From Bosea sp. BIWAKO-01 (GTDB lineage: Bacteria; Pseudomonadota; Alphaproteobacteria; Rhizobiales; Beijerinckiaceae): 64,000 nucleotides of DNA. The stretch lies in contig NZ_BCQA01000001.1 of assembly GCF_001748145.1 (NCBI RefSeq), positions 1,671,501 to 1,735,500 on the forward strand, in the 5' to 3' direction. The translations under genes and the position numbers were made by a program. Below the pieces are notes generated by a model. The model saw nothing but the letters and a program-made list of their open reading frames with translations. It had not been told where the DNA came from and did not search any database. Positions 33,478-42,681 of this stretch are shown piece after piece; the stretch's first letter is position 1, and each line of letters opens with the position of its first letter.

Positions 33478-34334
33478 GCTCCGCCGTGACCTCAGCTCCG
33501 ACACTTCTGTTCCTGCGCCGGCTCTTCCGCCGCAAGCTGGTGCTCCTCGCAGCCGTGATCCTTGTGATTGCCTTCGCGCTCGCCCTGCTCGCCCCTTGGC
33601 TCTCCCCGTTCGATCCTGCCTCGATGCGCCTGGCAAGGCGCTTGCGCCCGCCTGGCGAGGTGAACTGGTTCGGTACGGACGAGCTCGGCCGCGACGTCTT
33701 CTCCCGGGTGATCTGGGGAGCCCGCGCCTCACTGGGAATCGGGCTTGCCGTCGTCGTGATCTCGATCTCGATCGGGGCTGCGCTCGGCCTCGTCGCCGGC
33801 TATTTCAAGCGCGCCGACGCCGTGATCATGCGCCTGGTCGATGCCCTGATGTCTCTGCCCGACATCCTGCTCGCCATCTTCCTCGTCGCGGTGCTCGGCG
33901 CCTCTGCGGGCAATGTCGTGCTGGCGCTCGCCATCGTCTATACGCCGCGCGTCGTCCGCGTGATCCGCGCCTCGACGCTGGTGGTGCGGGAACTGCCCTT
34001 CGTCGAGGCGGCACGCGCGCTCGGCGTCTCGATCTGGCGCATCCTTTTCGTGCATGTGCTGCTCAACGTCGCCTCGCCCCTCCTGGTGCAGGCGACCTTC
34101 ATCTTCGCCTATGCGGTCCTTGCCGAAGCCGGGTTGTCCTTCCTCGGAGCGGGTGTTCCGCCGGAGACGCCGACCTGGGGCACGATGATCGCGTCGGGCC
34201 AGCAATATGCCGAGGACGCATTCTGGGTCGTCGGATTTCCCGGTGTCGCGATCGTGCTGGTCGCGCTCTCGCTGCAGATCGTCGGCGACGGCCTGCGCGA
34301 CATGCTCGACCCCAAGCTCAGAAAGGCGCTGTGA
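33474..34334 (+). CDS. Dipeptide-type ABC permease (DppC-like)
   Basis: 286 residues. The N-terminal cytoplasmic segment and first helix (LVLLAAVILVIAFALALLAPWL) are followed by WFGTDELGRDVFSRVIWGAR and the EAA motif VEAARALGVSIWRILFVHV. It pairs with the DppB-like permease to form the channel. The ATG at 33474 overlaps the upstream TGA, fixing the start; longer frames are shadows of the upstream gene. Confidence 0.88.
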   Translation: MSSAVTSAPTLLFLRRLFRRKLVLLAAVILVIAFALALLAPWLSPFDPASMRLARRLRPPGEVNWFGTDELGRDVFSRVIWGARASLGIGLAVVVISISIGAALGLVAGYFKRADAVIMRLVDALMSLPDILLAIFLVAVLGASAGNVVLALAIVYTPRVVRVIRASTLVVRELPFVEAARALGVSIWRILFVHVLLNVASPLLVQATFIFAYAVLAEAGLSFLGAGVPPETPTWGTMIASGQQYAEDAFWVVGFPGVAIVLVALSLQIVGDGLRDMLDPKLRKAL

Positions 34335-34335
34335 G

Positions 34336-35328
34336 ATGACTGCGCCCCTTCTCGCCATCGAAGATCTCGCCGTTTCCTTCCGCACCGAGGAAGGCGAGGT
34401 GACACCGGTGCGTGGCGTCTCGCTGCAGATCTCGGAGAACGAAACCGTCGCGGTGGTCGGCGAATCCGGCTCCGGCAAGTCAGTGACGAGTTTTGCCACC
34501 ATGGGCCTGCTGCCACGCCCGTCGGGGCGGGTCTCGCGGGGCCGCATCCTGTTCCGCCGCCGCTCCGGCGATACGATCGACCTCGCCACCGCGCCCCGGG
34601 CCACCATGCAGGCGCTGCGCGGCGCCGAGATCGCCATGATCTTCCAGGAGCCCATGACCAGCCTGAACCCCGTGCTGACCGTCGGCGAGCAGATCGCCGA
34701 GGCGGTGCGACTGCATCTCGGCTATGACCGACGCAAGGCCTGGGCCCACGCCGTCGAGATGCTTGGCCTCGTCGAAATCCCCGATGCCGCGCGCCGCGCC
34801 TCGGACTATCCGCATCACATGTCGGGAGGCATGCGCCAGCGCGTCATGATCGCGCTGGCGCTCTCCTGCCGGCCCGCGCTGCTGATCGCCGACGAGCCGA
34901 CCACGGCGCTCGACGTCACGATCCAGGCGCAGGTGCTGACGCTGCTTGACCGGCTGCGGCGCGAGCTTGGAATGGGCGTGCTCTTCATCACGCATAATCT
35001 CGGCGTCGTCGCCGAGATCGCCGACCGCGTGACGGTGATGTACGCAGGCGAGGTGGTCGAAAGCGCGCCGGTTCGGGACCTCTTCAACGCACCGCGCCAC
35101 CCCTATACGCGCGCCCTGCTGGAGTGCATGCCGTCGCGCGCAATCCAGGATGCAAGCGGTCGGCGCGTCGTGCGCTCGATCCCGGGGCAGGTTTCGCGCG
35201 TCGAGCGCGGTTGCGCCTTCGCGCCGCGCTGCGCTGATGCAACGCCTGCCTGCTCCGTCGAGGCCCCCATGCTGGAGAGTGATGCGGGGCGGCAGACACG
35301 CTGCCTGCGCTGGAGGGAACTTGCATGA
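34336..35328 (+). CDS. Dipeptide-type ABC ATPase (DppD-like)
   Basis: 330 residues. Walker [11 protein letters not shown]-loop [13 protein letters not shown], signature [12 protein letters not shown], Walker [13 protein letters not shown] and H-loop THNLGVV are intact. The C-terminal oligopeptide-type extension has the cysteine pattern [15 protein letters not shown], which in relatives binds an iron-sulfur cluster or stabilises the tail. Start ATG at 34336 lies 1 base after the upstream stop. Confidence 0.9.
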   Translation: MTAPLLAIEDLAVSFRTEEGEVTPVRGVSLQISENETVAVVGESGSGKSVTSFATMGLLPRPSGRVSRGRILFRRRSGDTIDLATAPRATMQALRGAEIAMIFQEPMTSLNPVLTVGEQIAEAVRLHLGYDRRKAWAHAVEMLGLVEIPDAARRASDYPHHMSGGMRQRVMIALALSCRPALLIADEPTTALDVTIQAQVLTLLDRLRRELGMGVLFITHNLGVVAEIADRVTVMYAGEVVESAPVRDLFNAPRHPYTRALLECMPSRAIQDASGRRVVRSIPGQVSRVERGCAFAPRCADATPACSVEAPMLESDAGRQTRCLRWRELA

Positions 35329-36293
35329 GCACAGAACCGCTCCTCACGATTGCAGGTCTTTCCAAGAGCTTTGGCAAAGCCCCCCACCTGGTGCGCGCCG
35401 TCAACGATGTCAGCTTCTCGCTGGCGCGTGGCGAAGCGCTCGGGCTGGTCGGCGAGTCTGGGTCGGGCAAAAGCACGATCGGCCGGCTTGCGCTACGCCT
35501 GATCGATGCGTCGGCAGGTCAGATCCGTTTCGAAGGACAGGACATCACGGCAGCGCCGGAACGCCGGCTGAGGCTGTTCCGGCGCCAGGCGCAGATGGTG
35601 TTCCAGGACCCCTATGCCAGCCTCAATCCGCGGCTGCGCGTCAGCAGCATCATCGGCGAGGCGCTCGATGCCCATGGCCTTGCGCGCGGCGCGGCTCGCA
35701 AGGCGCGGATCGCCGAACTGCTCGAACTCGTCGGCCTGCCCGCCGCACATATGGAGCGCTACCCCCATGAGTTCTCCGGCGGGCAGCGGCAGCGCATCGG
35801 CATCGCGCGGGCTCTCGCCGTCGAGCCGCGACTGATCATCGCCGACGAGCCGGTCTCGGCCCTCGATGTCTCGGTGCAGGCGCAGGTGCTGAACCTGATG
35901 CAGGACCTGCGGCGCCGGCTCGGGCTGGCAATGCTGTTCATCTCGCATGACCTCGATGTCGTCGAGCTGATGTGCGACCGGATCGCCGTGCTCTATCTCG
36001 GCCGCATCATGGAGGTCGGCTCGACGGAGCAGGTCGCCCGCCATCCGCGCCATCCCTATACGCGGGCGCTGATCGCCGCCTCGCCGAGGCCCGACCCGGA
36101 CGCGCCGCCGCGCGAGCGCATGCTGACCGGCGACATTCCGTCTCCGCTCGCTCCCCCCTCGGGCTGCGTTTTCCGTACCCGCTGCGTGCACGCGACGGAG
36201 CGTTGCGCCAGGGAGGCCCCGGTCTTGCGCGGGGCGGGATCGGAACATCAGTTTGCCTGTCATTTCGATATCAGCCACAGTCCGAGCGCATGA
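35325..36293 (+). CDS. Dipeptide-type ABC ATPase (DppF-like)
   Basis: 322 residues. Walker [12 protein letters not shown]-loop FQDPYASLNPRLRV, signature FSGGQRQRIGIARAL, Walker B LIIADEPVSALD and SHDLDVV; the C-terminal cysteine-containing tail is CVFRTRCVHATERC. Works as a heterodimer with the preceding ATPase to power import. Coupled to both neighbours by ATGA overlaps. Confidence 0.9.
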   Translation: MSTEPLLTIAGLSKSFGKAPHLVRAVNDVSFSLARGEALGLVGESGSGKSTIGRLALRLIDASAGQIRFEGQDITAAPERRLRLFRRQAQMVFQDPYASLNPRLRVSSIIGEALDAHGLARGAARKARIAELLELVGLPAAHMERYPHEFSGGQRQRIGIARALAVEPRLIIADEPVSALDVSVQAQVLNLMQDLRRRLGLAMLFISHDLDVVELMCDRIAVLYLGRIMEVGSTEQVARHPRHPYTRALIAASPRPDPDAPPRERMLTGDIPSPLAPPSGCVFRTRCVHATERCAREAPVLRGAGSEHQFACHFDISHSPSA

Positions 36294-37273
36294 CAGACAT
36301 CGTCCCTGCTGACGCAGCCGGCCGCCCCAGCGGCCCCGACGATTCGATTGGCGCCTCGGACATCATGAGCTCCATCCGGCAGGGGCTCGGCGCGATGTCC
36401 GAGAGCCAGCAGAAGGTGGCGCGCCTGTTCCTCGACGAAGTCGAATGGGTGGTGAAGGCGAATGTCGAGGATATCGCGGCGCGCGCCGGGGTCAGCGCGC
36501 CGACTATCGTACGCTTTGCCCGGCTGGTCGGCTGCCAGGGCCTGAGGGACCTCAAGCTGAAGCTCGCCGGAGCGGTGGCGCTCGGCGCGCCATTCCTGCA
36601 CCGCTCCGTGCGGATGGGGGAGACCGCGAGCGACGTGCTGCGCAACGTCACCGGCAGCATCACGACCGTTCTCGCCGAATGGCAACGCCGCATCGATCCG
36701 CTCGATCTCGATCGCGCCGCGGCTGCGATCAGCAAGGCAAGGCGGATCGATTGCCTCGGCACCGGCGCAACCTCGCATTTCCTGGCGCAGGATCTGCAGG
36801 CACGGCTGTTCCGCCTCGGCCTGAACGCCAATGCCTTTTCCGATGCGCATTTTCAGCTCGTCGCGGCAGCAACGCTGACCTCGGAGGATGTGCTGGTCGC
36901 GATCTCCTTCGTCGGCCGCATGCCGGCACTGCTGCGCGCCGTCGAGGTCGGCAAGGCCCGTGGAGCAACGATCATCGCGCTGGCCCAAGGCGGAACGCCG
37001 CTTGCGCAGCTCGCCGACGTCGCGCTGCCGCTGGATGTTCCGCACGACACTGCGATGCTGGTCGGGACGGATGCCTATGTGGTCCAGCTCATCGCCATCG
37101 AAGTGCTGATGATCCTTGTCGGCCTGCGTCAGGGCCCGCAGCTGATCGGCCGCATGAACGATGTGCAGCACGTCCTGCGCCATTACAGCGTCGACCGTGA
37201 AGACCCGTCGGTGCTGCATGCGGGCTGGCGCCAGATGCTGGACTCCGACCCGAAGGCCGATCCGCAGGACTGA
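36290..37273 (+). CDS. MurR/RpiR-family transcriptional regulator
   Basis: 327 residues. An N-terminal HTH (about 35-100, VEDIAARAGVSAPTIVRFARLVG) is followed by a SIS sugar-phosphate-binding domain (about 130-265, RIDCLGTGATSHFLAQDLQ and VLVAISFVGRMPALLRAVE). Such regulators sense phosphosugars or related ligands. As last gene of the transporter operon it is probably its local regulator, acting at the AT-rich promoter before 30891. ATGA overlap sets the start at 36290; a far longer open frame upstream is the shadow of the ATPase gene. Confidence 0.88.
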   Translation: MTDIVPADAAGRPSGPDDSIGASDIMSSIRQGLGAMSESQQKVARLFLDEVEWVVKANVEDIAARAGVSAPTIVRFARLVGCQGLRDLKLKLAGAVALGAPFLHRSVRMGETASDVLRNVTGSITTVLAEWQRRIDPLDLDRAAAAISKARRIDCLGTGATSHFLAQDLQARLFRLGLNANAFSDAHFQLVAAATLTSEDVLVAISFVGRMPALLRAVEVGKARGATIIALAQGGTPLAQLADVALPLDVPHDTAMLVGTDAYVVQLIAIEVLMILVGLRQGPQLIGRMNDVQHVLRHYSVDREDPSVLHAGWRQMLDSDPKADPQD

Positions 37274-37407
37274 TCGAGAGGACCGGTGTGGGCTCTGCGC
37301 GGGCCAACCTCTTCGTGTCCGATTGCGCCACGATGGCGGGCGACCAGCGCGGGAAACCTGCCCGTCACCGCCTCCGTTCACTTCCTGGCGCCTTGCCCAT
37401 CACCCGT

Positions 37408-37692
37408 TCAAACGCTGGGCGCGATGACGAAGCCCTCGCCCGGAGCGCCGAGGAGCGAGGCATCAACCTCGCTGCGATCGATGTCTTGGACGCCGGCCCC
37501 AGACGGCCCATCGAAGGCATCCGCGGTAAGCATCTCAATGATGTCGGGCGGCCCCGAAATCACGGCCTCCACCGTGCCGTCGGCCCGGTTTCTCACCCAG
37601 CCCGCTACACCCGCAGCGCGTGCGCGCGCACAGAACCACTGCCGATAGCCAACGCCCTGAACGCGGCCAGAGATGATCAGGTGAAGGTTCAT
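37408..37692 (-). CDS. acyP: Acylphosphatase
   Basis: 94 residues, full family length. The active-site loop GRVQGVGYR provides Arg17 and WVRNRADG provides Asn35; the SGP strand and C-terminal beta-strand fit the ferredoxin-like fold. Hydrolyses acyl phosphates such as acetyl phosphate in the cytoplasm. The ATG at 37692 follows AAGGGG. It converges with the RpiR gene and stands alone. Confidence 0.92.
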   Translation of the reverse strand: MNLHLIISGRVQGVGYRQWFCARARAAGVAGWVRNRADGTVEAVISGPPDIIEMLTADAFDGPSGAGVQDIDRSEVDASLLGAPGEGFVIAPSV

Positions 37693-37866
37693 GCCCCTTG
37701 CCGTGTTTTGCGCACCCGCGACAACCGCACGGGCACTGCATCGCTCAACCTCAGGCTGACCATCGCAGCCGGGCGAACGGACATCCCCATACTACCGGAC
37801 GCCCTTCGACGACGCATCCTCGCAATGCCGTTGCGGGCTCGCGACCGGCGGCTTGCGCGTCAATCA

Positions 37867-37892
37867 ATCATATGATGATATGATCATATCAT
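37867..37892. promoter_or_regulatory. Overlapping palindromes at the GntR gene start, likely operator
   Basis: ATCATATGAT (37867-37876) overlaps ATGATATGATCATATCAT (37875-37892), a perfect 18-base palindrome whose last two bases are the first two of the start codon. FadR-like GntR dimers bind such symmetric AT-rich sites. No ribosome-binding site fits between palindrome and ATG. Confidence 0.65.
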
Positions 37893-38679
37893 GGCGCGCC
37901 CTTCCAATTTCCATTCGCATCTGGTCGACCGCCTTGGCCGCATGATCGTCGGCGGCCAGATCGGCAACGACGGGGCATTGCCGCGGGAAGACGAGCTCGC
38001 CACCCAATTCGCCGTCAGCCGCACGGTGATCCGCGAAGCGACGAAGACCCTTCAGGCGCTCGGGCTGATCACAACGGGCCCCCGCGTGGGCTCGCGCATC
38101 CAGCCAATGTCATCGTGGCGGCTGCTCGACCCTCAGGTGATGGACTGGATCACCGACGCCGACATGGCGAGCGGCTTCGAGCGCGATCTTCTCGAGCTGC
38201 GCAGCATGATCGAGCCTGCGGCAGCAGCCTTCGCCGCCGAGCGCGGTACTCCCGCTCAGATCGGGACCGTCACGGCGGCGCTGGAGGAGATGGCGAGCGC
38301 CCCGGGCAAAGCGGAACATGAGGCGGCAGATTTTCGCTTCCATGAGGCCATTCTGGAGGCGTCCGGAAACAGTCTCCTGCTCCAGCTCAAGCCGATCTTG
38401 CATGCCGTGCTGAAGGCCTCGTTCCGGCTTTCGATGCACGACCACGAGCGGGCACAGGCCTCCGTCGCGATCCACCGCCATGTCGCATCCGCGATCACCG
38501 CGCGCAGGCCCGAGCAGGCCCGCGAGACCATGATCGCGCTTCTGAAAGTTGCCCAGGCCGATATCGACCTCGCCCCCGGGCGGGCGGTTCCCGTCGGGGA
38601 CGAAGGCACGACAAAAAGAAACGCACAGGAAACGCATCATGCTCGCCAAAGCCGAAAGTTGGATCCTACGAGGGCTTGA
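37891..38679 (+). CDS. GntR-family (FadR/DgoR-like) transcriptional regulator
   Basis: 262 residues. Winged helix (about 8-75: ALPREDELATQFAVSRTVIREATKTL and PRVGSRI), the WRLLDPQVMDW linker typical of DgoR-like proteins, then an FCD ligand domain (about 95-225) with metal-site residues in FRFHEAIL and AIHRHV. It likely senses a sugar acid and represses the coupled TRAP/dehydratase operon and itself. A perfect palindrome covers the start codon, suggesting tight autorepression and possibly a leaderless transcript. Its 3' end overlaps the dctQ-like gene by 41 bases. Confidence 0.85.
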   Translation: MARPSNFHSHLVDRLGRMIVGGQIGNDGALPREDELATQFAVSRTVIREATKTLQALGLITTGPRVGSRIQPMSSWRLLDPQVMDWITDADMASGFERDLLELRSMIEPAAAAFAAERGTPAQIGTVTAALEEMASAPGKAEHEAADFRFHEAILEASGNSLLLQLKPILHAVLKASFRLSMHDHERAQASVAIHRHVASAITARRPEQARETMIALLKVAQADIDLAPGRAVPVGDEGTTKRNAQETHHARQSRKLDPTRA

Positions 38680-39184
38680 GGCTGTCCTGGTCATTCTGCT
38701 CGCCGGGATGGTCGTGATGGTCTTCGGAAACGTCGTCCTGCGCTACGCCTTCAATTCCGGCCTCGACCTGTCCGAGGAGCTGTCGCGCTATTTCTTCGTC
38801 TGGCTGACCTTTATCGGCGCGGTCGTGGTGATGCGCGAGAACGGGCATCTCGGCGTCGACACGCTCGTTGGCGCCCTCGGCCGCCAGGGCCGGCTGATCT
38901 GCATGATCATCAGCGACGCCTTCATCCTGGCCTGCAGCCTGATGCTGCTCGACGGCACCTGGAAGCAGCATGAGATCAACGCCACCGCGGTCGCGCCGGT
39001 CACCGGGCTTAGCATGGGCTATGTCTATGGTGTGCTGTACTTCGCCGGGATTGGCATCGGCTTCATCACTCTTGCCCGGCTCGTTCGCGCCCTGACGGGA
39101 AAGCTCGGCGAATTCGAACTGGCCGAGTTTGCCGGCGACTACAGCGGCAACCCTTCGCATGACCTGAAGGGCCACCTCGAATGA
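38639..39184 (+). CDS. TRAP transporter small membrane subunit (DctQ-type)
   Basis: 181 residues with four membrane helices (ILRGLEAVLVILLAGMVVMVF near the start) and the family pattern ELSRYFFVWLTFIGAVVVMREN. It forms the sodium-driven carrier with the large subunit. The ATG at 38639 follows ACAGGA; an in-frame start 30 codons upstream is the shadow of the regulator gene. Confidence 0.88.
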   Translation: MLAKAESWILRGLEAVLVILLAGMVVMVFGNVVLRYAFNSGLDLSEELSRYFFVWLTFIGAVVVMRENGHLGVDTLVGALGRQGRLICMIISDAFILACSLMLLDGTWKQHEINATAVAPVTGLSMGYVYGVLYFAGIGIGFITLARLVRALTGKLGEFELAEFAGDYSGNPSHDLKGHLE

Positions 39185-40464
39185 CGATCACCATCTTCCT
39201 CCTCTCGCTCTGCGGGGCGATGGCGCTCGGCATGCCGATCGCGTTTGCGCTGATCGTCTGTGCGGTCGCGTTGATGCTTTGGCTCGGCGTCTTCGACACC
39301 CAGATCATCGCCCAGAACATGATCATCGGCGCGGATTCATTCCAGCTCCTGGCGATCCCGTTCTTCCTGCTCGCCGGCGAGCTGATGAATGCCGGCGGCC
39401 TGTCCAAGCGAATCGTCAATTTCGCGCTCTCGCTGGTCGGCCATCTCCATGGCGGCCTGGGTTATGTCGCGATCTTCGCCTCCATCATCATGGCTTCGCT
39501 GTCAGGCTCGGCTGCGGCCGATACCGCTGCGCTCGCCTCGATCCTGCTGCCGATGATGCGCCAGGCCGGCTACGACACCGGTCGCTCGGCCGGCCTGATC
39601 GCATCTGGCGGCATCATCGCCCCGATCATCCCGCCCTCGATCGGCTTCATCGTCTTCGGCGTGGCCGCCAATCTCTCGATCACCAAGCTCTTTCTCGCGG
39701 GTGTCTTTCCCGGATTGCTCATCGGCCTGTCGCTGGTGATCGCCTGGTTCATCGTCTGCCGCCACGACAAGATCACGGTCCTGCCGCGGCGCAGCGGCGC
39801 CGAGCGCCTGAAGGCGACCTGGGACGGTTCGCTTGCCCTGCTGATGCCGCTCGCAATCCTCGGCGGCATCCGCTTCGGCATCGTCACGCCGACCGAGGCG
39901 GCCGTGGTCGCGACCGTCTACGCGCTCGTCGTCGGCATGTTCGTCTATCGCGAGCTCAAGCCGCGCGACCTCTACAAGGTGGCGCTGACCGCAGCCAAGA
40001 CGACGAGCGCAGTCATGTTGCTGGTCGCCGCGGCCGTCGTCTCGGCCTGGCTCATCACCCAGGCCAATATCCCCGCCGAGCTGTCGAGCGTGCTCGAGCC
40101 TTTCATGGACAACAAGACGGTCCTGATGATCGTCATCATGCTGCTGGTCATGGTCGTCGGCACTGCGCTCGACTTCACGCCGACAGTGCTGATCCTGACA
40201 CCGGTACTGATGCCGGTGATCAAGCAGGCGGGCATCGACCCGATCTATTTCGGCGTGCTTTTCATCATCAACAACGCCATCGGCCTGATCACGCCGCCGG
40301 TCGGCATCGTGCTCAACGTCGTCTGCGGCGTGGCCCGTATCCCGATGACGCTGGTGATCCGCGGCGTCTGGCCATTCCTCGTCGCCCAGACCGTCGCGAT
40401 GTTCCTGATGATCCTGTTCCCGCAACTCGTGACCGTTCCGCTTGCCTGGCTGAGCGGCCGCTAA
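39181..40464 (+). CDS. TRAP transporter large permease (DctM-type)
   Basis: 427 residues, about twelve hydrophobic segments. Typical blocks are FFLLAGELMNAGGLSKRIV, SIIMASLSGSAAADTAALA, GGIIAPIIPPSI and NNAIGLITPPVG, which form the substrate and sodium sites in the DctM fold. ATGA overlap with the DctQ-type gene couples translation. Confidence 0.92.
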   Translation: MTITIFLLSLCGAMALGMPIAFALIVCAVALMLWLGVFDTQIIAQNMIIGADSFQLLAIPFFLLAGELMNAGGLSKRIVNFALSLVGHLHGGLGYVAIFASIIMASLSGSAAADTAALASILLPMMRQAGYDTGRSAGLIASGGIIAPIIPPSIGFIVFGVAANLSITKLFLAGVFPGLLIGLSLVIAWFIVCRHDKITVLPRRSGAERLKATWDGSLALLMPLAILGGIRFGIVTPTEAAVVATVYALVVGMFVYRELKPRDLYKVALTAAKTTSAVMLLVAAAVVSAWLITQANIPAELSSVLEPFMDNKTVLMIVIMLLVMVVGTALDFTPTVLILTPVLMPVIKQAGIDPIYFGVLFIINNAIGLITPPVGIVLNVVCGVARIPMTLVIRGVWPFLVAQTVAMFLMILFPQLVTVPLAWLSGR

Positions 40465-40496
40465 TCCAAAAACCAAGGCAATCAGGGAGAAAGCCC

Positions 40497-41510
40497 ATGC
40501 TGAGCTCACGTCTCGTCTCCATCCTCGCCGGCGTCGCACTTGCGGCGCTTGCAGGGTCCGCCCAGGCGCAGATCAAGGAACGCAACATCCGTGTTTCCAA
40601 CGGCATCAACGAGGACCACCCGGTCGGCAACGGAGTCGCCAAGATGCGCGCCTGCATGACTGAAAAGTCCGGCGGCAAGCTGAAGCTTCAGGGTTTCTGG
40701 GGCGGCGCGCTCGGCGGCGACCTGCAGGCGACGCAGGCGCTGCGCGCCGGCACGCAGGAGATGGTCATCACCTCCTCCTCGCCGCTGGTCGGCATCATGC
40801 CTGCGCTTGGCGTCTTCGACCTGCCCTTCCTCTTCACCAACGAAAAGGAAGCCGATGCAGTCCTCGACGGAGCCTTCGGCAAGTACATCTCCGACAAGCT
40901 GCCTGCTTTCGGCGTCGTCAATCTCTCCTACTGGGAAAACGGCTTCCGCAACCTGACCAACTCGAAGCGCGCCGTCTCGAAGGCTGAAGAGCTCACCGGG
41001 CTCAAGGTCCGCGTGATGCAGAACAACATCTTCCTCGACAGCTTCAAGAGCATGGGCGCCAACGCCACGCCGATGGCGTTCGGCGAGGTTTTCGCGGCGC
41101 TCGAGACGCACGCGATCGACGGCCAGGAAAACCCGCTCGTCACCATCGACACCTCGAAGCTCTACGAGGTGCAGAAGTACCTGACGATGACACGCCACGC
41201 CTATACCCCGTTCCTGGTGCTCTATTCCAAGAAGCTTTGGGACCAGCTCTCCAGCGAAGAACAGGCGATCCTGAACGAGTGCTCGACCGTTGGCCGCGAT
41301 GAGGAGCGCCGTGTCTCGCGCACGCTCAACGACACGTCGATGGCGAACCTGAAGAAGCAGGGCATGCAGGTTTCGGACGTCTCAGCCGACGAATTGACCA
41401 AGATGCGCGAGGCTACCGCGGCCGTTTACCAGCGCCACGAGGCCACGATCGGCAAGGAGACGATCGACCGTCTCAAGGCCGATCTCGCCAAGATCCGCGG
41501 CACCAACTGA
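40497..41510 (+). CDS. TRAP transporter solute-binding protein (DctP-type)
   Basis: 337 residues with a signal peptide (about 1-24, [12 protein letters not shown]). DctP blocks include [42 protein letters not shown] (the conserved arginine that clamps the ligand carboxylate) and [17 protein letters not shown]. It delivers an organic acid to the DctQM carrier; a sugar acid is inferred from the dehydratases downstream. CAGGGAGA precedes the ATG. A stem-loop follows the stop. Confidence 0.9.
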   Translation: MLSSRLVSILAGVALAALAGSAQAQIKERNIRVSNGINEDHPVGNGVAKMRACMTEKSGGKLKLQGFWGGALGGDLQATQALRAGTQEMVITSSSPLVGIMPALGVFDLPFLFTNEKEADAVLDGAFGKYISDKLPAFGVVNLSYWENGFRNLTNSKRAVSKAEELTGLKVRVMQNNIFLDSFKSMGANATPMAFGEVFAALETHAIDGQENPLVTIDTSKLYEVQKYLTMTRHAYTPFLVLYSKKLWDQLSSEEQAILNECSTVGRDEERRVSRTLNDTSMANLKKQGMQVSDVSADELTKMREATAAVYQRHEATIGKETIDRLKADLAKIRGTN

Positions 41511-41518
41511 TCAGGAGG

Positions 41519-41547
41519 GCCCCGGAGCCACACTATCGCTCTGGGGC
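41519..41547 (+). promoter_or_regulatory. Stem-loop after the TRAP binding-protein gene
   Basis: GCCCCGGAG (41519-41527) and CTCTGGGGC (41539-41547) form a 9-bp stem with one G-U pair and an 11-base loop. It begins 8 bases after the stop codon and covers the G-rich stretch in front of the next start (41555), so it may both protect the upstream message and restrain translation of the next gene. Confidence 0.5.
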
Positions 41548-41554
41548 TACCGCC

Positions 41555-42673
41555 ATGCGCATCACCCGCATCGAACCCTTCATCCTGCATATCCCGGTAA
41601 CGGGCGGCTCGATCGCCGACTCGACCCACCGCATCAGCCATTGGGGCGTCGTCGGCGCGAAAATCGTCACCGAGGACGGCCTCGAAGGCTACGGTTTCAC
41701 CGGCACTCATGCCGACCTTGCCTCCGATCGGCTGATCACTTCCTGCATCCGCGACTGCTACGCGCCGTTGCTGATCGGCGAGGACGCTTCCGAGATCACC
41801 CGGCTCTGGCTGAAGCTCGCCCGCCACCCGGCCCTGCAATGGGTCGGACGCGCCGGTATCACGCAGCTCGCGCTTGCCGCGGTCGACATCGCGCTCTGGG
41901 ACCTCAAGGCGAAGGCGGTCGGGGTACCGCTTTGGCACCTGCTCGGCGGCGCGACCAAGCCGAAGCTCGAAGCCTACAACACCGATATCGGCTGGCTTTC
42001 GATTCCGCGGGACGAGCTTGTCGAAGGCTGCCGCATGGCGGTGGAACGCGACGGCTTCCGGCGTCTCAAGGTCAAGGTCGGCCATGCCGATCCCGGCACA
42101 GACATCGCCCGGCTCGAAGCCGTGCGCCGTGCCATTGGCGACCAAATCGCACTCGCCATCGACGGCAACGGCAAATGGGATCTGCCAACCTGCAAGCGCT
42201 TCTGCGCGCGGGCCGAGGCACTCGACATTTTCTGGTTCGAGGAGCCGCTCTGGTATGACGATGTCGGCTCGCATGCCGCGCTGGCGAAGGCGACGTCGAT
42301 ACCGATCGCGCTCGGGGAACAGCTCTATTCGCTCGACGCCTTCCGCGCCTTCGTCGCGGCCGACGCGATCCACTACGTCCAGCCCGACGTGACCCGCCTC
42401 GGCGGCATCACCGAGTACATCCAGGTCTCCGAGCTTGCACTCGCCAGCCGCCTGCCTGTCGCGCCCCATGCTGGCGAGATGAGCCAGGTCCATGTCCATC
42501 TCGCCTACTGGCATCAGGCGACGCCGATCCTCGAATACATTCCCTGGATCAAGGATGCTTTCGTCGAGCCCGCCAATGTCGCCGATGGCTATTTCCTAAG
42601 ACCCCAGCAGCCCGGCGCCGGCACAACGCCGACCGCCGAGGCCCTCACCCGCTACGCCAAGCCTCTCGCTTGA
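41555..42673 (+). CDS. Enolase-superfamily enzyme, mandelate racemase group
   Basis: 372 residues. N-terminal capping domain (about 1-125), then a barrel with RRLKVKVG (Lys-x-Lys catalytic bases near 171-173), [17 protein letters not shown] and LGEQLYS as metal ligands, and [13 protein letters not shown] with the catalytic histidine near 304. The His/Lys pair fits acid-sugar dehydratases or racemases. Substrate unknown; the TRAP system and GntR regulator point to a sugar acid. Stop overlaps an alternative TTG start of the next gene. Confidence 0.82.
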   Translation: MRITRIEPFILHIPVTGGSIADSTHRISHWGVVGAKIVTEDGLEGYGFTGTHADLASDRLITSCIRDCYAPLLIGEDASEITRLWLKLARHPALQWVGRAGITQLALAAVDIALWDLKAKAVGVPLWHLLGGATKPKLEAYNTDIGWLSIPRDELVEGCRMAVERDGFRRLKVKVGHADPGTDIARLEAVRRAIGDQIALAIDGNGKWDLPTCKRFCARAEALDIFWFEEPLWYDDVGSHAALAKATSIPIALGEQLYSLDAFRAFVAADAIHYVQPDVTRLGGITEYIQVSELALASRLPVAPHAGEMSQVHVHLAYWHQATPILEYIPWIKDAFVEPANVADGYFLRPQQPGAGTTPTAEALTRYAKPLA

Positions 42674-42681
42674 GAAACCTC

